Source: Gemmatimonadales bacterium UBA4718 (GTDB lineage Bacteria; Gemmatimonadota; Gemmatimonadetes; Gemmatimonadales; Gemmatimonadaceae). Taken from it: a stretch of 5,467 nucleotides of DNA. Under the pieces are notes generated by a model. The model saw nothing but the letters and a program-made list of their open reading frames with translations, did not search any database and was not told where the DNA came from. The position numbers were made by a program, and so were the translations under genes. Below are positions 1 to 5,467 of this stretch, piece after piece (the stretch's first letter is position 1; each line of letters begins with the position of its first letter). The stretch spans positions 3,094 to 8,560 of the forward strand of contig DHJO01000186.1 of the NCBI GenBank assembly GCA_002404375.1, read 5' to 3'.

Positions 1-27
1 CCGTTCAGTTCAGTTGGGACCTTGGAA

Positions 28-468
28 CTACGCACCGAGAATCTCCACCGTCCAGGCGACTTGAATATCGGGCCGCAGCGAATCCCGCACCGAACAGTAT
101 TTCGTAGCCGAGAGCTCGATCGCGCGTAGCGCCTGACCCTTCTCGATGCCTTTGCCGCCGATTCGAAAATTGAGCGTGACGTACTTGTATCGGCGGGGAA
201 TCGTATCGACACGCTCTCCCACCACGTCGATCTCGAGCGACTCGATAGGCGTGCGCTGCTTCGCCAGAATGTCGATGACGTCGTAGGAGACGCATGTCGC
301 GAGCGCGCTGAGAAGCGTTTCCGGCGGGCTTTGTCCAGTTTCGCCTTCGCCGTCGATGCGAGCCGTCGGACCATTCGGGCGTCCCGCATCGAAGCGGTGG
401 CCACCAACCCAATTGACGTGTATCAGCGACGGCTTAGCCGCCGTTTTCACCGGTACGGGTGCCGTCAC
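28..468 (-). CDS. OsmC/Ohr-family thiol peroxidase-like protein
   Basis: The product is 146 residues if started at the GTG at 468-466. It has the OsmC-family pattern: one cysteine in a helix (C59, context LATCVSYDV) and a second in a later helix (C125, context TKYCSVRDS). In the family this pair is the redox centre that reduces organic hydroperoxides, and in some members acts on sulfur species, in the cytoplasm as a dimer. Length fits the family (about 135-150). The GTG start is preferred because it overlaps the TGA of the upstream sulfurtransferase gene as GTGA and follows a good AAAAGGGG ribosome binding site. An ATG at 513 would add 15 residues lying inside the upstream gene. The overlap indicates one transcript and coupled translation. 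The family call is firm; the substrate is not known, and it could be a YhfA-like OsmC rather than a true Ohr. Confidence 0.9.
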   Translation of the reverse strand: MTAPVPVKTAAKPSLIHVNWVGGHRFDAGRPNGPTARIDGEGETGQSPPETLLSALATCVSYDVIDILAKQRTPIESLEIDVVGERVDTIPRRYKYVTLNFRIGGKGIEKGQALRAIELSATKYCSVRDSLRPDIQVAWTVEILGA

Positions 469-1373
469 TTCTCGGGCCCCTTTTCTATCGGGGCGCGAAC
501 CGCATTTCCCCACTCCGTCCAGCTGCCATCGTAGTTCCTGACGCGATCGTAGCCGAGCAGATAGGTGAGCACGAACCAGGTATGGGAGGAGCGTTCGCCG
601 ATTCGACAGTAGGCCACAATGTCGTCCCCCTTTCTCAGACCCTTTTCTTTCTCGTAGATGGCCCGCAGTGAATCCGCATCCTTAAAGCTCCCATCCGGAT
701 TCGCGGCGCGGGCCCACGGTATACTGCGAGCGCCCTTGATGTGTCCGCCCCTCAGCGTGCCCTCCTGCGGATAGTCGGGCATGTGAGTACGCTGGCCCGT
801 GTATTCCTCTGGTGAGCGCACGTCGATCAATGGCTTCCCGCTGGCCGAGTGCTCACGCACCTGTTGGAAGAACGCGCGGATCTTTTCATCCGACCGCTTC
901 GGCGCCTCGTAACTGGTCTTTGGATAGTTCGGAACTTCGGTGTTGAACGGACGGTGTTCCTGGTCCCACTTGATACGCCCGCCATCGAGCAGCCTCGCGT
1001 TCGTGAAGCCGAATAGCTGGAACACCCAGAATGCGTACGCGGCCCACCAATTGTTCTTGTCGCCGTAAAAAACGACGGTCGTATTCTCGTCGATTCCCTT
1101 CTCGCGCAGAAGCTTCTCGAATTGCTCCGACGAGACGTAGTCGCGAAGCACCGGATCATTGAGGTCCTGGTGCCAGTCCACCTTCTGTGCTCCCGGGATG
1201 TGGCCGGTGTCGTAGAGCAGAACGTCTTCGTCGCTCTCGATGATTCTGACATTCGGGTCGTCGAGATGCCCGGCGAGCCAGTCCGTGCTCACGAGTACTT
1301 CAGGGTGGACGTAACCCTTGCCGGCGATGCCCGGATCGACGGCGGATACATTGCTTGTGATTGTCGCCCCCAT
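465..1373 (-). CDS. two-domain thiosulfate/3-mercaptopyruvate sulfurtransferase (tandem rhodanese)
   Basis: This 302-residue protein has two rhodanese domains, roughly residues 24-143 and 160-295. The N-terminal domain lacks a cysteine at the loop position ([10 protein letters not shown], near 100-109), as is usual for the inactive half. The C-terminal domain carries the active loop CRIGERS with catalytic C256, the only cysteine in the protein, followed by SHTWF. That loop matches the actinobacterial CysA2/SseA-type thiosulfate sulfurtransferases rather than the CGSGVTA loop of E. coli SseA, so thiosulfate or a related sulfane-sulfur donor is the likelier substrate. The enzyme moves sulfur from the donor to C256 as a persulfide and then to an acceptor such as cyanide or a thiol. 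It should be cytoplasmic, since no signal peptide is visible. The ATG start follows a near-perfect AGGAGG. It is the first gene of a pair with the OsmC-family gene, overlapping its start by a few bases. Confidence 0.94.
   Translation of the reverse strand: MGATITSNVSAVDPGIAGKGYVHPEVLVSTDWLAGHLDDPNVRIIESDEDVLLYDTGHIPGAQKVDWHQDLNDPVLRDYVSSEQFEKLLREKGIDENTTVVFYGDKNNWWAAYAFWVFQLFGFTNARLLDGGRIKWDQEHRPFNTEVPNYPKTSYEAPKRSDEKIRAFFQQVREHSASGKPLIDVRSPEEYTGQRTHMPDYPQEGTLRGGHIKGARSIPWARAANPDGSFKDADSLRAIYEKEKGLRKGDDIVAYCRIGERSSHTWFVLTYLLGYDRVRNYDGSWTEWGNAVRAPIEKGPEK
477..484 (-). promoter_or_regulatory. ribosome binding site deciding the OsmC GTG start
   Basis: On the minus strand the sequence AAAAGGGG lies 8 bases before the GTG at 468-466. 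It sits inside the end of the upstream sulfurtransferase gene. With the GTGA stop/start overlap it supports the GTG over the longer ATG start at 513. Confidence 0.6.
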
Positions 1374-1468
1374 AGTTCCCTCCTGAAATAAGGAGAGCTT
1401 CTAGCATAATCATGGGGAACTCGCGGCGGTGCAAGTAGAAGAGCGGTAGGCAAGTGTATCTTTGATGC
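1374..1468. promoter_or_regulatory. divergent intergenic promoter region
   Basis: This 95-base spacer separates the minus-strand sulfurtransferase/OsmC unit from the plus-strand ferredoxin, so it must hold promoters for both directions. For the minus strand, TTGCAC (1434-1429) and GATTAT (1411-1406), 17 bases apart, are the best -35/-10 pair I can find; each matches the sigma-70 consensus only partly. For the plus strand, TATCTT (1457-1462) lies 6 bases before the ferredoxin ATG. No Shine-Dalgarno sequence is visible there, which would fit a leaderless transcript. The hexamer GCAAGT occurs twice in direct orientation (1431-1436 and 1450-1455), 19 bases apart; this could be an operator but may be chance. 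Confidence 0.4.
1379..1384 (-). promoter_or_regulatory. Shine-Dalgarno AGGAGG of the sulfurtransferase
   Basis: On the minus strand AGGAGG ends 5 bases before the ATG at 1373-1371. This consensus site fixes the start and so keeps the N-terminal stretch of about 24 residues before the first rhodanese domain, which shorter homologues such as mycobacterial CysA2 largely lack. It also suggests strong translation. Confidence 0.75.
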
Positions 1469-1798
1469 ATGGGTGACGCGACGCAGGCGCAGATGGAGCC
1501 GTACTCCCGTCACGTGCTTGTATGTACGGGCAACTTCTGCTCGCCCGACCGCCGTGGGCGCCAGATCTATTCGCTGCTCGCCGAGCTTCTGGAGCAGGAG
1601 GGTCTGCTCTTCGGTCCGCAGCGCGTCAAGCGCGGTGAGACACCCTGCCTCGGAGTCTGCAGCAACGGGCCGATCGTCGTCGTCTATCCGGAAGGAACCT
1701 GGTACTCCGAGGTCACGCCGGCGCTGCTGGAGCGAATCGTCATCGAACACCTCAAGCACGGGAACCCCATCGAAGAGGCGATTTTTCATCGACTCTAG
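1469..1798 (+). CDS. thioredoxin-like [2Fe-2S] ferredoxin
   Basis: The 109-residue product carries the four-cysteine pattern of thioredoxin-fold [2Fe-2S] ferredoxins (COG3411-like): C19-x4-C24 near the N-terminus and C60-x3-C64, in CLGVCSNGPIVVVYPEGTWY. The CLG.C.NGP...YPE..WY signature and the C-x4-C spacing resemble small ferredoxins annotated in cyanobacteria and other bacteria; the Aquifex and clostridial proteins have a wider first spacing. It should be a soluble one-electron carrier; the partner enzyme is not apparent here. The size fits the family (about 100-115). The ATG at 1469 has no clear ribosome binding site; a second ATG at 1493 (residue 9) is an alternative that would keep all four cysteines. 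It is transcribed away from the sulfurtransferase/OsmC pair, so a shared regulator of sulfur or redox stress is possible but unproven. Confidence 0.88.
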   Translation: MGDATQAQMEPYSRHVLVCTGNFCSPDRRGRQIYSLLAELLEQEGLLFGPQRVKRGETPCLGVCSNGPIVVVYPEGTWYSEVTPALLERIVIEHLKHGNPIEEAIFHRL

Positions 1799-1898
1799 CG
1801 TGGGCCCGGCGTTCCATCCCGCGGGACTGCGATCAGTCAAGGGTTCGCGTTCGCTCCTGCCTTTGCCTTACCTTTGAGCGCAACCGGTACGAATTGTA

Positions 1899-2231
1899 GT
1901 GACACCAACGCCATTCAATCCACGCAGGCTCGCGCTTGGGGCTGCGAAAAAACTGATCTTCGAGAATGAGGATCCGGAGACAGCGCTCAGGCGCCTCGCC
2001 GGTCTTACATCGATCGACCACCGCGGGACCCTGAGTCCGGAGAGCGAGTCCATGTCACGCACGCGCGCAACCATTCTGAACAACCTCGACGAGATGTATC
2101 GAGAGGCCTTTGAGCGGGCAAAAGCATCCGGCGATCAGACGCAAATGGCCACTCTCGATTTCGCCTATCGCAGGGAGCAGCTGTACTTCGAGATTCTTCT
2201 CGACGTCCGCGACGCACTAGAGCGTCGCTAG
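1899..2231 (+). CDS. conserved-looking helical protein of unknown function
   Basis: I do not recognise this 110-residue protein. It starts with GTG; an in-frame TGA at 1875-1877 leaves little room for an earlier start, and no clear Shine-Dalgarno lies before the GTG. It contains no cysteine or tryptophan and no signal peptide or membrane segment. The N-terminal third ends in an amphipathic stretch (LGAAKKLIFENEDPETALRR), and residues about 52-110 look like two long charged helices separated by a short turn near KASGDQTQ (about 75-82). This suggests a small helical hairpin or oligomer. An ATG at residue 52 could give a 59-residue form. The gene precedes the TerC/Alx-family gene by 33 bases on the same strand and in the same reading frame, so co-transcription and translational coupling are likely. 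Amino-acid composition looks like real coding sequence; the function is open. Confidence 0.7.
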   Translation: MTPTPFNPRRLALGAAKKLIFENEDPETALRRLAGLTSIDHRGTLSPESESMSRTRATILNNLDEMYREAFERAKASGDQTQMATLDFAYRREQLYFEILLDVRDALERR

Positions 2232-2267
2232 CTTGACGCTCCATCGCTTGAACGCCCTGGAGCGATG
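2220..2267 (+). promoter_or_regulatory. alternative hairpins over the TerC/Alx start site
   Basis: Three perfect 7-bp pairings share one central segment. GAGCGTC (2220-2226) can pair with GACGCTC (2235-2241), placing the stop codon of the preceding gene (2229-2231) in the loop. CGCTCCA (2237-2243) can pair with TGGAGCG (2258-2264), which contains the ribosome binding site GGAG. CATCGCT (2242-2248) can pair with AGCGATG (2261-2267), which contains the start codon itself. The first pairing excludes the second, and the second and third exclude each other. The layout resembles an anti-sequestor/sequestor arrangement controlling translation of the membrane protein gene. The pairings are seen directly; the regulatory role is inference. 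Confidence 0.4.
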
Positions 2268-3197
2268 AATAGCCTCTGGGGCTGGGTCGGATTCAACGTC
2301 GTCGTTCTGGCGATCCTGGCGCTCGACCTGGGCTTGCTCCACCGCAGATCGTCGAAAGTCTCTCTCAAGGAAGCGGCCACCTGGAGTGCGGTCTGGGTGG
2401 CGCTCTCGCTCGGCTTCGCGTTCGCGGTCTACCGGACCATGGGAAAGGAGTCCGGTCTCGAGTTTCTGACCGGGTACCTCATAGAGTACGCGCTGTCCGT
2501 AGACAACATTTTCGTCTTCGTCCTGATCTTCACCTACTTCGGCGTGCCGGAGAAGTACCAGCATCGCGTCCTCTTCTGGGGAATCATCGGCGCTCTGGTG
2601 CTCCGCGGCGTGATGATCGTGGCGGGATCCGCACTGGTAACCCGCTTTGCCTGGACGCTATATATCTTCGGCGCTTTCCTGGTCGTTACCGGGTTGAGGA
2701 TGGCGTTGCAGAAAGACGAGGACGTATACAACCCCGACCGCGATCCAATACTGCGTCTCGCGCGCCGGCTCGTACCGGTAACCGATGATTATCACGGCGA
2801 CAAGTTTTTCGTTCGCCAGCCGGACAGGACAGGACTCTCGCGGTATGCGGCCACTCCGCTCTTCATCGTGCTCCTGATTGTCGACACCACCGACATCATC
2901 TTCGCCACCGATTCGATCCCGGCGATATTCGCGGTCACTCGCGATCCTTTCATCGTCTATACGTCCAACATCTGCGCCGTCCTGGGATTGAGGGCGCTTT
3001 ATTTCCTGCTGGCGAGCGTCGTCGACAAATTCGTTTATCTCAAGCTGGGACTGTCGCTTGTCCTCGTCTTCATCGGAGGGAAGATGCTCCTCGAGCACTT
3101 CGTTCACCTGCCGATAGTCGCGTCCCTCGGCGTGGTTGGTGTGGTCCTGGGCGTCTCCATCGTGGCTTCGCTCAGATGGCCGCGGACAGGGCACTAA
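2265..3197 (+). CDS. alx: TerC/Alx-family metal homeostasis membrane protein
   Basis: This 310-residue integral membrane protein has about nine hydrophobic segments (near 5-23, 38-57, 78-96, 103-125, 128-147, 196-217, 226-250, 262-280 and 284-304). It has the Alx-type signatures FLTGYLIEYALSVDNIFVF (68-86), with E74 and D80, and LLIVDTTDIIFATDSIPAIF (203-222), with D207, D210 and D216. These membrane acidic residues are conserved in the family and fit cation binding. Family members have been linked to manganese export and alkaline-pH response (E. coli Alx), tellurite resistance (TerC) and metalation of secreted proteins in Bacillus. The hydrophilic loop at about 148-195 (DEDVYNPDRD, then DDYHGDKFFVR) also matches Alx-type proteins. 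Length is usual for the family. The GGAG site lies only 2 bases from the ATG, and no ATG, GTG or TTG start is available upstream in frame. There is no room for a yybP-ykoY riboswitch in the 33-base gap. Confidence 0.93.
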   Translation: MNSLWGWVGFNVVVLAILALDLGLLHRRSSKVSLKEAATWSAVWVALSLGFAFAVYRTMGKESGLEFLTGYLIEYALSVDNIFVFVLIFTYFGVPEKYQHRVLFWGIIGALVLRGVMIVAGSALVTRFAWTLYIFGAFLVVTGLRMALQKDEDVYNPDRDPILRLARRLVPVTDDYHGDKFFVRQPDRTGLSRYAATPLFIVLLIVDTTDIIFATDSIPAIFAVTRDPFIVYTSNICAVLGLRALYFLLASVVDKFVYLKLGLSLVLVFIGGKMLLEHFVHLPIVASLGVVGVVLGVSIVASLRWPRTGH

Positions 3198-3215
3198 AGC
3201 CCGTCTGTGGGTTAC

Positions 3216-3245
3216 CCCCAGGACGAGAACGACGTCTTTCTGGGG
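3216..3245 (+). other. imperfect hairpin between the TerC/Alx gene and the exported protein gene
   Basis: CCCCAG (3216-3221) pairs with CTGGGG (3240-3245). Inside it GACG (3222-3225) pairs with CGTC (3233-3236), leaving a 7-base loop and a 3-base bulge (3237-3239). No T-run follows, so it is not a standard intrinsic terminator. It could protect the 3' end of the upstream transcript or sit in the leader of the downstream one. Confidence 0.3.
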
Positions 3246-3285
3246 ACTATCCCTCCCTACTCTACACATACCTCAGGATTTCAGC

Positions 3286-4146
3286 ATGAGATTCGCTTCA
3301 CGCGCGGCGGTCGCGGCGCTGCTTGTCTTCGCACCGCTTATGCACGCAGACGCCCAAAATGCCGGAAAGACCCTGGCGATGGATTTTCGCATGACCAATT
3401 CGGTGCAGGGCATGCCTGACACCGGTGTGATCGTCGGCCACGCGGTCGGTGCCTCCGACAAAATGCGGCTCGACTTATCGATGAAAGGAGCCAGCGCCAG
3501 GATCACTCCGCTTGCGGACAGCACTGTGAGCATGATCGTGACGGACAGCGGCAAGACCATCACCTATCTCGACGTGAAAAAGAGCCAGTTTCTTCGCGTG
3601 AGGCCGGCAGAGATGGTTGCGCAGGCCCAGCAGATGGGCGGCATGAAGATGGACTTCTCGGAGACTTCCGCCAAGGTCGATAGTCTCGGGGCCGGCCCGG
3701 CGATCCTCGGACACCCGACTTCGCATTACCGGGTGACCACCGGCATGACGATGACCATCAGCGCGATGGGCCAGCAGCAGACTGTAAAGATCGCGAGCAG
3801 CAACGACGCCTATTACGCGACCGATATCAAGGGATTCCTGAATCCGTTTACGACCCTGACCGGTGGGGACATGGCGGCCATCTTCGGAACGTCCAACAAG
3901 GACTTCGGCGACAAGATGAAGGCGATGCAGCAGAAGCTCCCGAAGGGGACGCCTTTGCGGGCTCTGAGTACCGCCACAATCGTGGCGCAGGGCCAGACCC
4001 GCGTCACCAGCAGCGCCGCGGAAGTCACCGGCATTCAGTGGGTCGACACCGATCCAAAAACCTTTGAGGTTCCTTCCAACTATACGGCGACGCAATTGCC
4101 GGGTATGGGCGGATCTTCGTCCGGGTCGATTCCACCACCGGAGTGA
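3286..4146 (+). CDS. exported methionine-rich DUF4412/LolA-like protein
   Basis: The product is 286 residues from the ATG at 3286, chosen because AGGA lies 7 bases upstream and a clean Sec signal peptide follows: MRFASR, a hydrophobic core, then cleavage expected after the ADA at about 21-23. A longer reading from 3136 would overlap the preceding gene and bury the signal peptide. The mature part alternates short beta-type stretches (KMRLDLSMKG, ITYLDVKKSQFLRV, SHYRVTTGMTM) and ends with TDPKTFEVPSNYTATQLPGM. This pattern resembles DUF4412 and LolA-like periplasmic or outer-membrane-associated beta proteins, which often end in a F-E-V/I-P-x-x-Y motif. The role of the family is not established. 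It has no cysteine, but 19 methionines, including MGGMKM. The gene is followed by the strong terminator, so it ends its transcript. Export is fairly sure; the family is moderate. Confidence 0.8.
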   Translation: MRFASRAAVAALLVFAPLMHADAQNAGKTLAMDFRMTNSVQGMPDTGVIVGHAVGASDKMRLDLSMKGASARITPLADSTVSMIVTDSGKTITYLDVKKSQFLRVRPAEMVAQAQQMGGMKMDFSETSAKVDSLGAGPAILGHPTSHYRVTTGMTMTISAMGQQQTVKIASSNDAYYATDIKGFLNPFTTLTGGDMAAIFGTSNKDFGDKMKAMQQKLPKGTPLRALSTATIVAQGQTRVTSSAAEVTGIQWVDTDPKTFEVPSNYTATQLPGMGGSSSGSIPPPE

Positions 4147-4166
4147 CCGATGGGCTCCTGAGAATG

Positions 4167-4200
4167 AAAAAAAGGCGGCCTGCAAAAAGGCCGCCTTTTT
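4167..4200. terminator. bidirectional Rho-independent terminator
   Basis: A perfect 7-bp GC stem, GGCGGCC (4174-4180) with GGCCGCC (4189-4195), surrounds the 8-base loop TGCAAAAA. Seven A's precede it (4167-4173) and five T's follow it (4196-4200), with more T's after one A. The A/T flanks extend the stem and give a U-tract on both strands. It lies between the converging exported-protein gene and the 2-oxoacid dehydrogenase E1 gene and should end both transcripts. Confidence 0.93.
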
Positions 4201-4214
4201 ATTTCAAGCCAAAA

Positions 4215-4325
4215 GAGAACTCTGAACCGCGAGCGTCTTCGTAGGCCCGAAGAAAACTCAGAACCTCGGACCCGTTCGTAGCACGAAGGAAAACTCAGAA
4301 CTTCGTAATTTCTTCGTAGGCCCGC
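4215..4325. repeat. degenerate tandem repeat, about 37 bp x 3, overlapping the E1 gene end
   Basis: Three copies start at about 4215, 4252 and 4289. Copies 2 and 3 share GAAAACTCAGAAC exactly (4252-4264 and 4289-4301). Copies 1 and 3 share TCTTCGTAGGCCCG exactly (4236-4249 and 4311-4324). All three contain TTCGTAG followed by CGAAG or a related sequence. Copy 1 holds a 6-bp hairpin, TCTTCG/CGAAGA (4236-4241 with 4248-4253), and copy 2 a weaker one (4275-4278 with 4284-4287). Copy 3 covers the last codons and stop of the E1 gene, so the repeat looks like outward duplication of the gene tail or a REP-like element that invaded it. Confidence 0.65.
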
Positions 4326-5467
4326 TTGAAGTCGTCCACCTGCGGCAGGATCGCATCCTCCAGCTGCGGCGCGTACCCGACGAAAGTGTCGGCGGACGCT
4401 ACCCGCTTGACCGGCGCATCGAGCCACGCGAAGCACTCATCGGCAATCGCCGCAGCGATTTCGGCCCCATAGCCCCACGATATCGAATCCTCGTAGCCCA
4501 CGATCACGCGTGAGTTCTTTTTCACCGAGGCGAAAACCGTTTCGCGGTCCCAGGGACTCAGCGTTCGGAGATCGATCACTTCGACCGAGATCCCATTGTC
4601 GGCCACCGCGTTCGCGGCCGTTAGCGCACGCTGAAGCGTTGCTCCGTAAGTGACGACCGTAATGTCCGTGCCTTGGCGCACCACCTTCGCTTTTCCGAAG
4701 GGAATCATGAAGTTGGGACCTGGATACGGCGACTTATTGTATGTCTGGCGGTAGAGATGCTTGTGCTCCAAAAAGAGCACGGGGTCGTCGCAGCGGATCG
4801 CCGTACGCAACAACCCATTTGCATCGAGCGCGGTCGCGGGGCAAACGACGCGCAGGCCTGGACAGTGCGTGAAGATCGACGCCCCCGTCTGCGAGTGGTA
4901 GATCGCGCCTCGGATGTATCCGCCGTAGGTCGTCCTCACGACGACGGGGGCGGCGAAGTTGTTGTTCGATCGCCAGCGCATCGTCGCCATCTCGTCCCGG
5001 ATCTGCATGTACGCGGGCCAGATATAGTCGAAGAACTGGACCTCGACGACCGGCTTGAATCCGCGAACCGCCAGTCCGATCGCGCGTCCGACAATGTTCG
5101 CCTCCGCCAACGGCGAGTTGTAGACCCGTGCTCCGCCGAACTCTTTCTGGAGACCCCAGGTCACCTTGAAGACGCCGCCCTTGCCCTTGACCTTGCCCAG
5201 GTGCTCTTCGCGTGACACGTCGGCGACATCCTCCCCGAACACCAGAATCTTCCGATCCCGCCGCATCTCGTCCTTCATGCAGTGGTTGAGGAGATCGACC
5301 ATGGTCGTCGGATCGCCGGAGAATTGCGGATCATCTTCAGTGTCGAACTGCTCTCCGGTCGGATCTACATCGGGTGAGTACACGCCGAAGTAGACTGTCT
5401 CGGGCCCAGGCTGCGGCTGCGCCAGTGCATCATCGGTTGCAGCGAGCACGATGGCGTCGACCTCTTC
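4295..5467 (-). CDS. 2-oxoacid dehydrogenase E1, beta part of an apparent alpha/beta fusion (partial)
   Basis: The frame is open to the window edge, so the 5' part is missing. The first codons read [20 protein letters not shown] and resemble the C-terminal tail of an E1 alpha subunit. An acidic linker follows ([17 protein letters not shown], about 5389-5327), then a complete E1 beta: [10 protein letters not shown] (about 5248-5219), [16 protein letters not shown] with the glutamate that aligns with the thiamine-diphosphate-activating residue (codon 5104-5102), [12 protein letters not shown] with the active-site-region histidine (codon 4897-4895), and [15 protein letters not shown], then the C-terminal transketolase domain. 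With E2 and E3 it would oxidatively decarboxylate a 2-oxoacid to acyl-CoA in the cytoplasm. The GAxYHSQ and LFLEHKxLYRQ context resembles fused branched-chain (2-oxoisovalerate) enzymes more than pyruvate dehydrogenase; substrate choice is inference. A GTG at 5449 is probably an internal valine. Confidence 0.9.
   Translation of the reverse strand, partial: EEVDAIVLAATDDALAQPQPGPETVYFGVYSPDVDPTGEQFDTEDDPQFSGDPTTMVDLLNHCMKDEMRRDRKILVFGEDVADVSREEHLGKVKGKGGVFKVTWGLQKEFGGARVYNSPLAEANIVGRAIGLAVRGFKPVVEVQFFDYIWPAYMQIRDEMATMRWRSNNNFAAPVVVRTTYGGYIRGAIYHSQTGASIFTHCPGLRVVCPATALDANGLLRTAIRCDDPVLFLEHKHLYRQTYNKSPYPGPNFMIPFGKAKVVRQGTDITVVTYGATLQRALTAANAVADNGISVEVIDLRTLSPWDRETVFASVKKNSRVIVGYEDSISWGYGAEIAAAIADECFAWLDAPVKRVASADTFVGYAPQLEDAILPQVDDFKRAYEEITKF

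Noticed and set aside
28..513. Longer OsmC form starting at the ATG at 513
   Set aside because: The 15 extra residues lie wholly in the upstream gene, and the GTG at 468 has a well-placed ribosome binding site and the GTGA overlap.
1412..1438. An 8-codon plus-strand leader peptide (MGNSRRCK) before the ferredoxin
   Set aside because: The only Shine-Dalgarno-like AAGGAG is about 15 bases away, too far, and there is no attenuator structure near it.
1818..1825. CCCGCGGG palindrome after the ferredoxin gene as a terminator
   Set aside because: It has no loop, no longer stem and no T-run. The 100-base gap that holds it shows no other clear signal apart from a pyrimidine-rich stretch near 1855-1875.
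1289..1840. A 183-codon open frame on the minus strand across the ferredoxin and the divergent spacer
   Set aside because: It covers the whole ferredoxin gene antisense, whose cysteine motif is clear, and runs into the sulfurtransferase gene. Its protein is Arg-rich and low in recognisable motifs, as expected for a GC-rich shadow frame.
2231..2265. yybP-ykoY manganese riboswitch before the TerC/Alx-family gene
   Set aside because: The gap is 33 bases and the sequence before it is coding; the riboswitch needs about 100 bases and its conserved loops are absent.
2658..3269. A 203-codon minus-strand open frame inside the TerC/Alx-family gene
   Set aside because: Its composition is dominated by Arg, Asp and Glu with no fold-like pattern, and it lies opposite a firmly identified membrane protein gene.
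3136..4146. Longer form of the exported protein starting at 3136
   Set aside because: The 50 extra residues overlap the end of the TerC/Alx-family gene and would place the signal peptide internally; the ATG at 3286 has AGGA 7 bases upstream.
3475..4185. A 236-codon minus-strand open frame opposite the exported-protein gene
   Set aside because: It starts in the terminator and is rich in Arg and His without motifs; the plus strand has a signal peptide, a ribosome binding site and a family-like C-terminus.
4215..4325. CRISPR-like repeat/spacer array
   Set aside because: The copies are degenerate, adjoin each other without unique spacers of constant length, overlap a coding end, and have no cas genes nearby.

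Overview
The window is GC-rich, densely packed bacterial chromosome with six protein genes and no gene-free stretch over about 150 bases. The lineage cannot be proven from the sequence. High GC, a signal peptide ending in Ala-Asp-Ala-Gln, a CysA-type two-domain rhodanese and a 2-oxoacid dehydrogenase whose alpha and beta E1 parts appear fused suggest a free-living aerobe such as a member of Gemmatimonadota. This is an inference only.

Layout. Positions 28-1373 (minus strand) hold a two-gene unit: a two-domain thiosulfate/3-mercaptopyruvate sulfurtransferase, then an OsmC-family peroxide/sulfur-stress protein whose GTG start overlaps the sulfurtransferase stop. A 95-base divergent spacer (1374-1468) separates this unit from a plus-strand thioredoxin-like [2Fe-2S] ferredoxin (1469-1798). 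Next are a GTG-initiated 110-residue helical protein of unknown function (1899-2231), a TerC/Alx-family membrane protein linked to metal ion homeostasis (2265-3197), and an exported methionine-rich, cysteine-free protein resembling DUF4412 (3286-4146). A strong bidirectional Rho-independent terminator (4167-4200) lies between the converging gene blocks. From 4295 to the window edge (minus strand) is the E1 component of a branched-chain-type 2-oxoacid dehydrogenase; only its beta part and the tail of its alpha part are inside the window.

How the parts fit. The left half has a sulfur/redox theme: sulfane-sulfur transfer, thiol peroxidase chemistry and an Fe-S electron carrier. The middle has a metal and envelope theme. 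The right end is central carbon or branched-chain amino acid catabolism. No defence locus, mobile element, CRISPR array or RNA gene was seen.

The most unusual signals are non-coding. The 33-base gap before the TerC-family gene carries three mutually exclusive 7-bp pairings that involve its start codon, its ribosome binding site and the end of the preceding gene, which looks like a small translational switch. A degenerate tandem repeat of about 37 bp (three copies) runs from the last codons of the E1 gene through its stop codon into the 3' untranslated region. The genes themselves are members of known families, so I do not claim a clearly new biological system.
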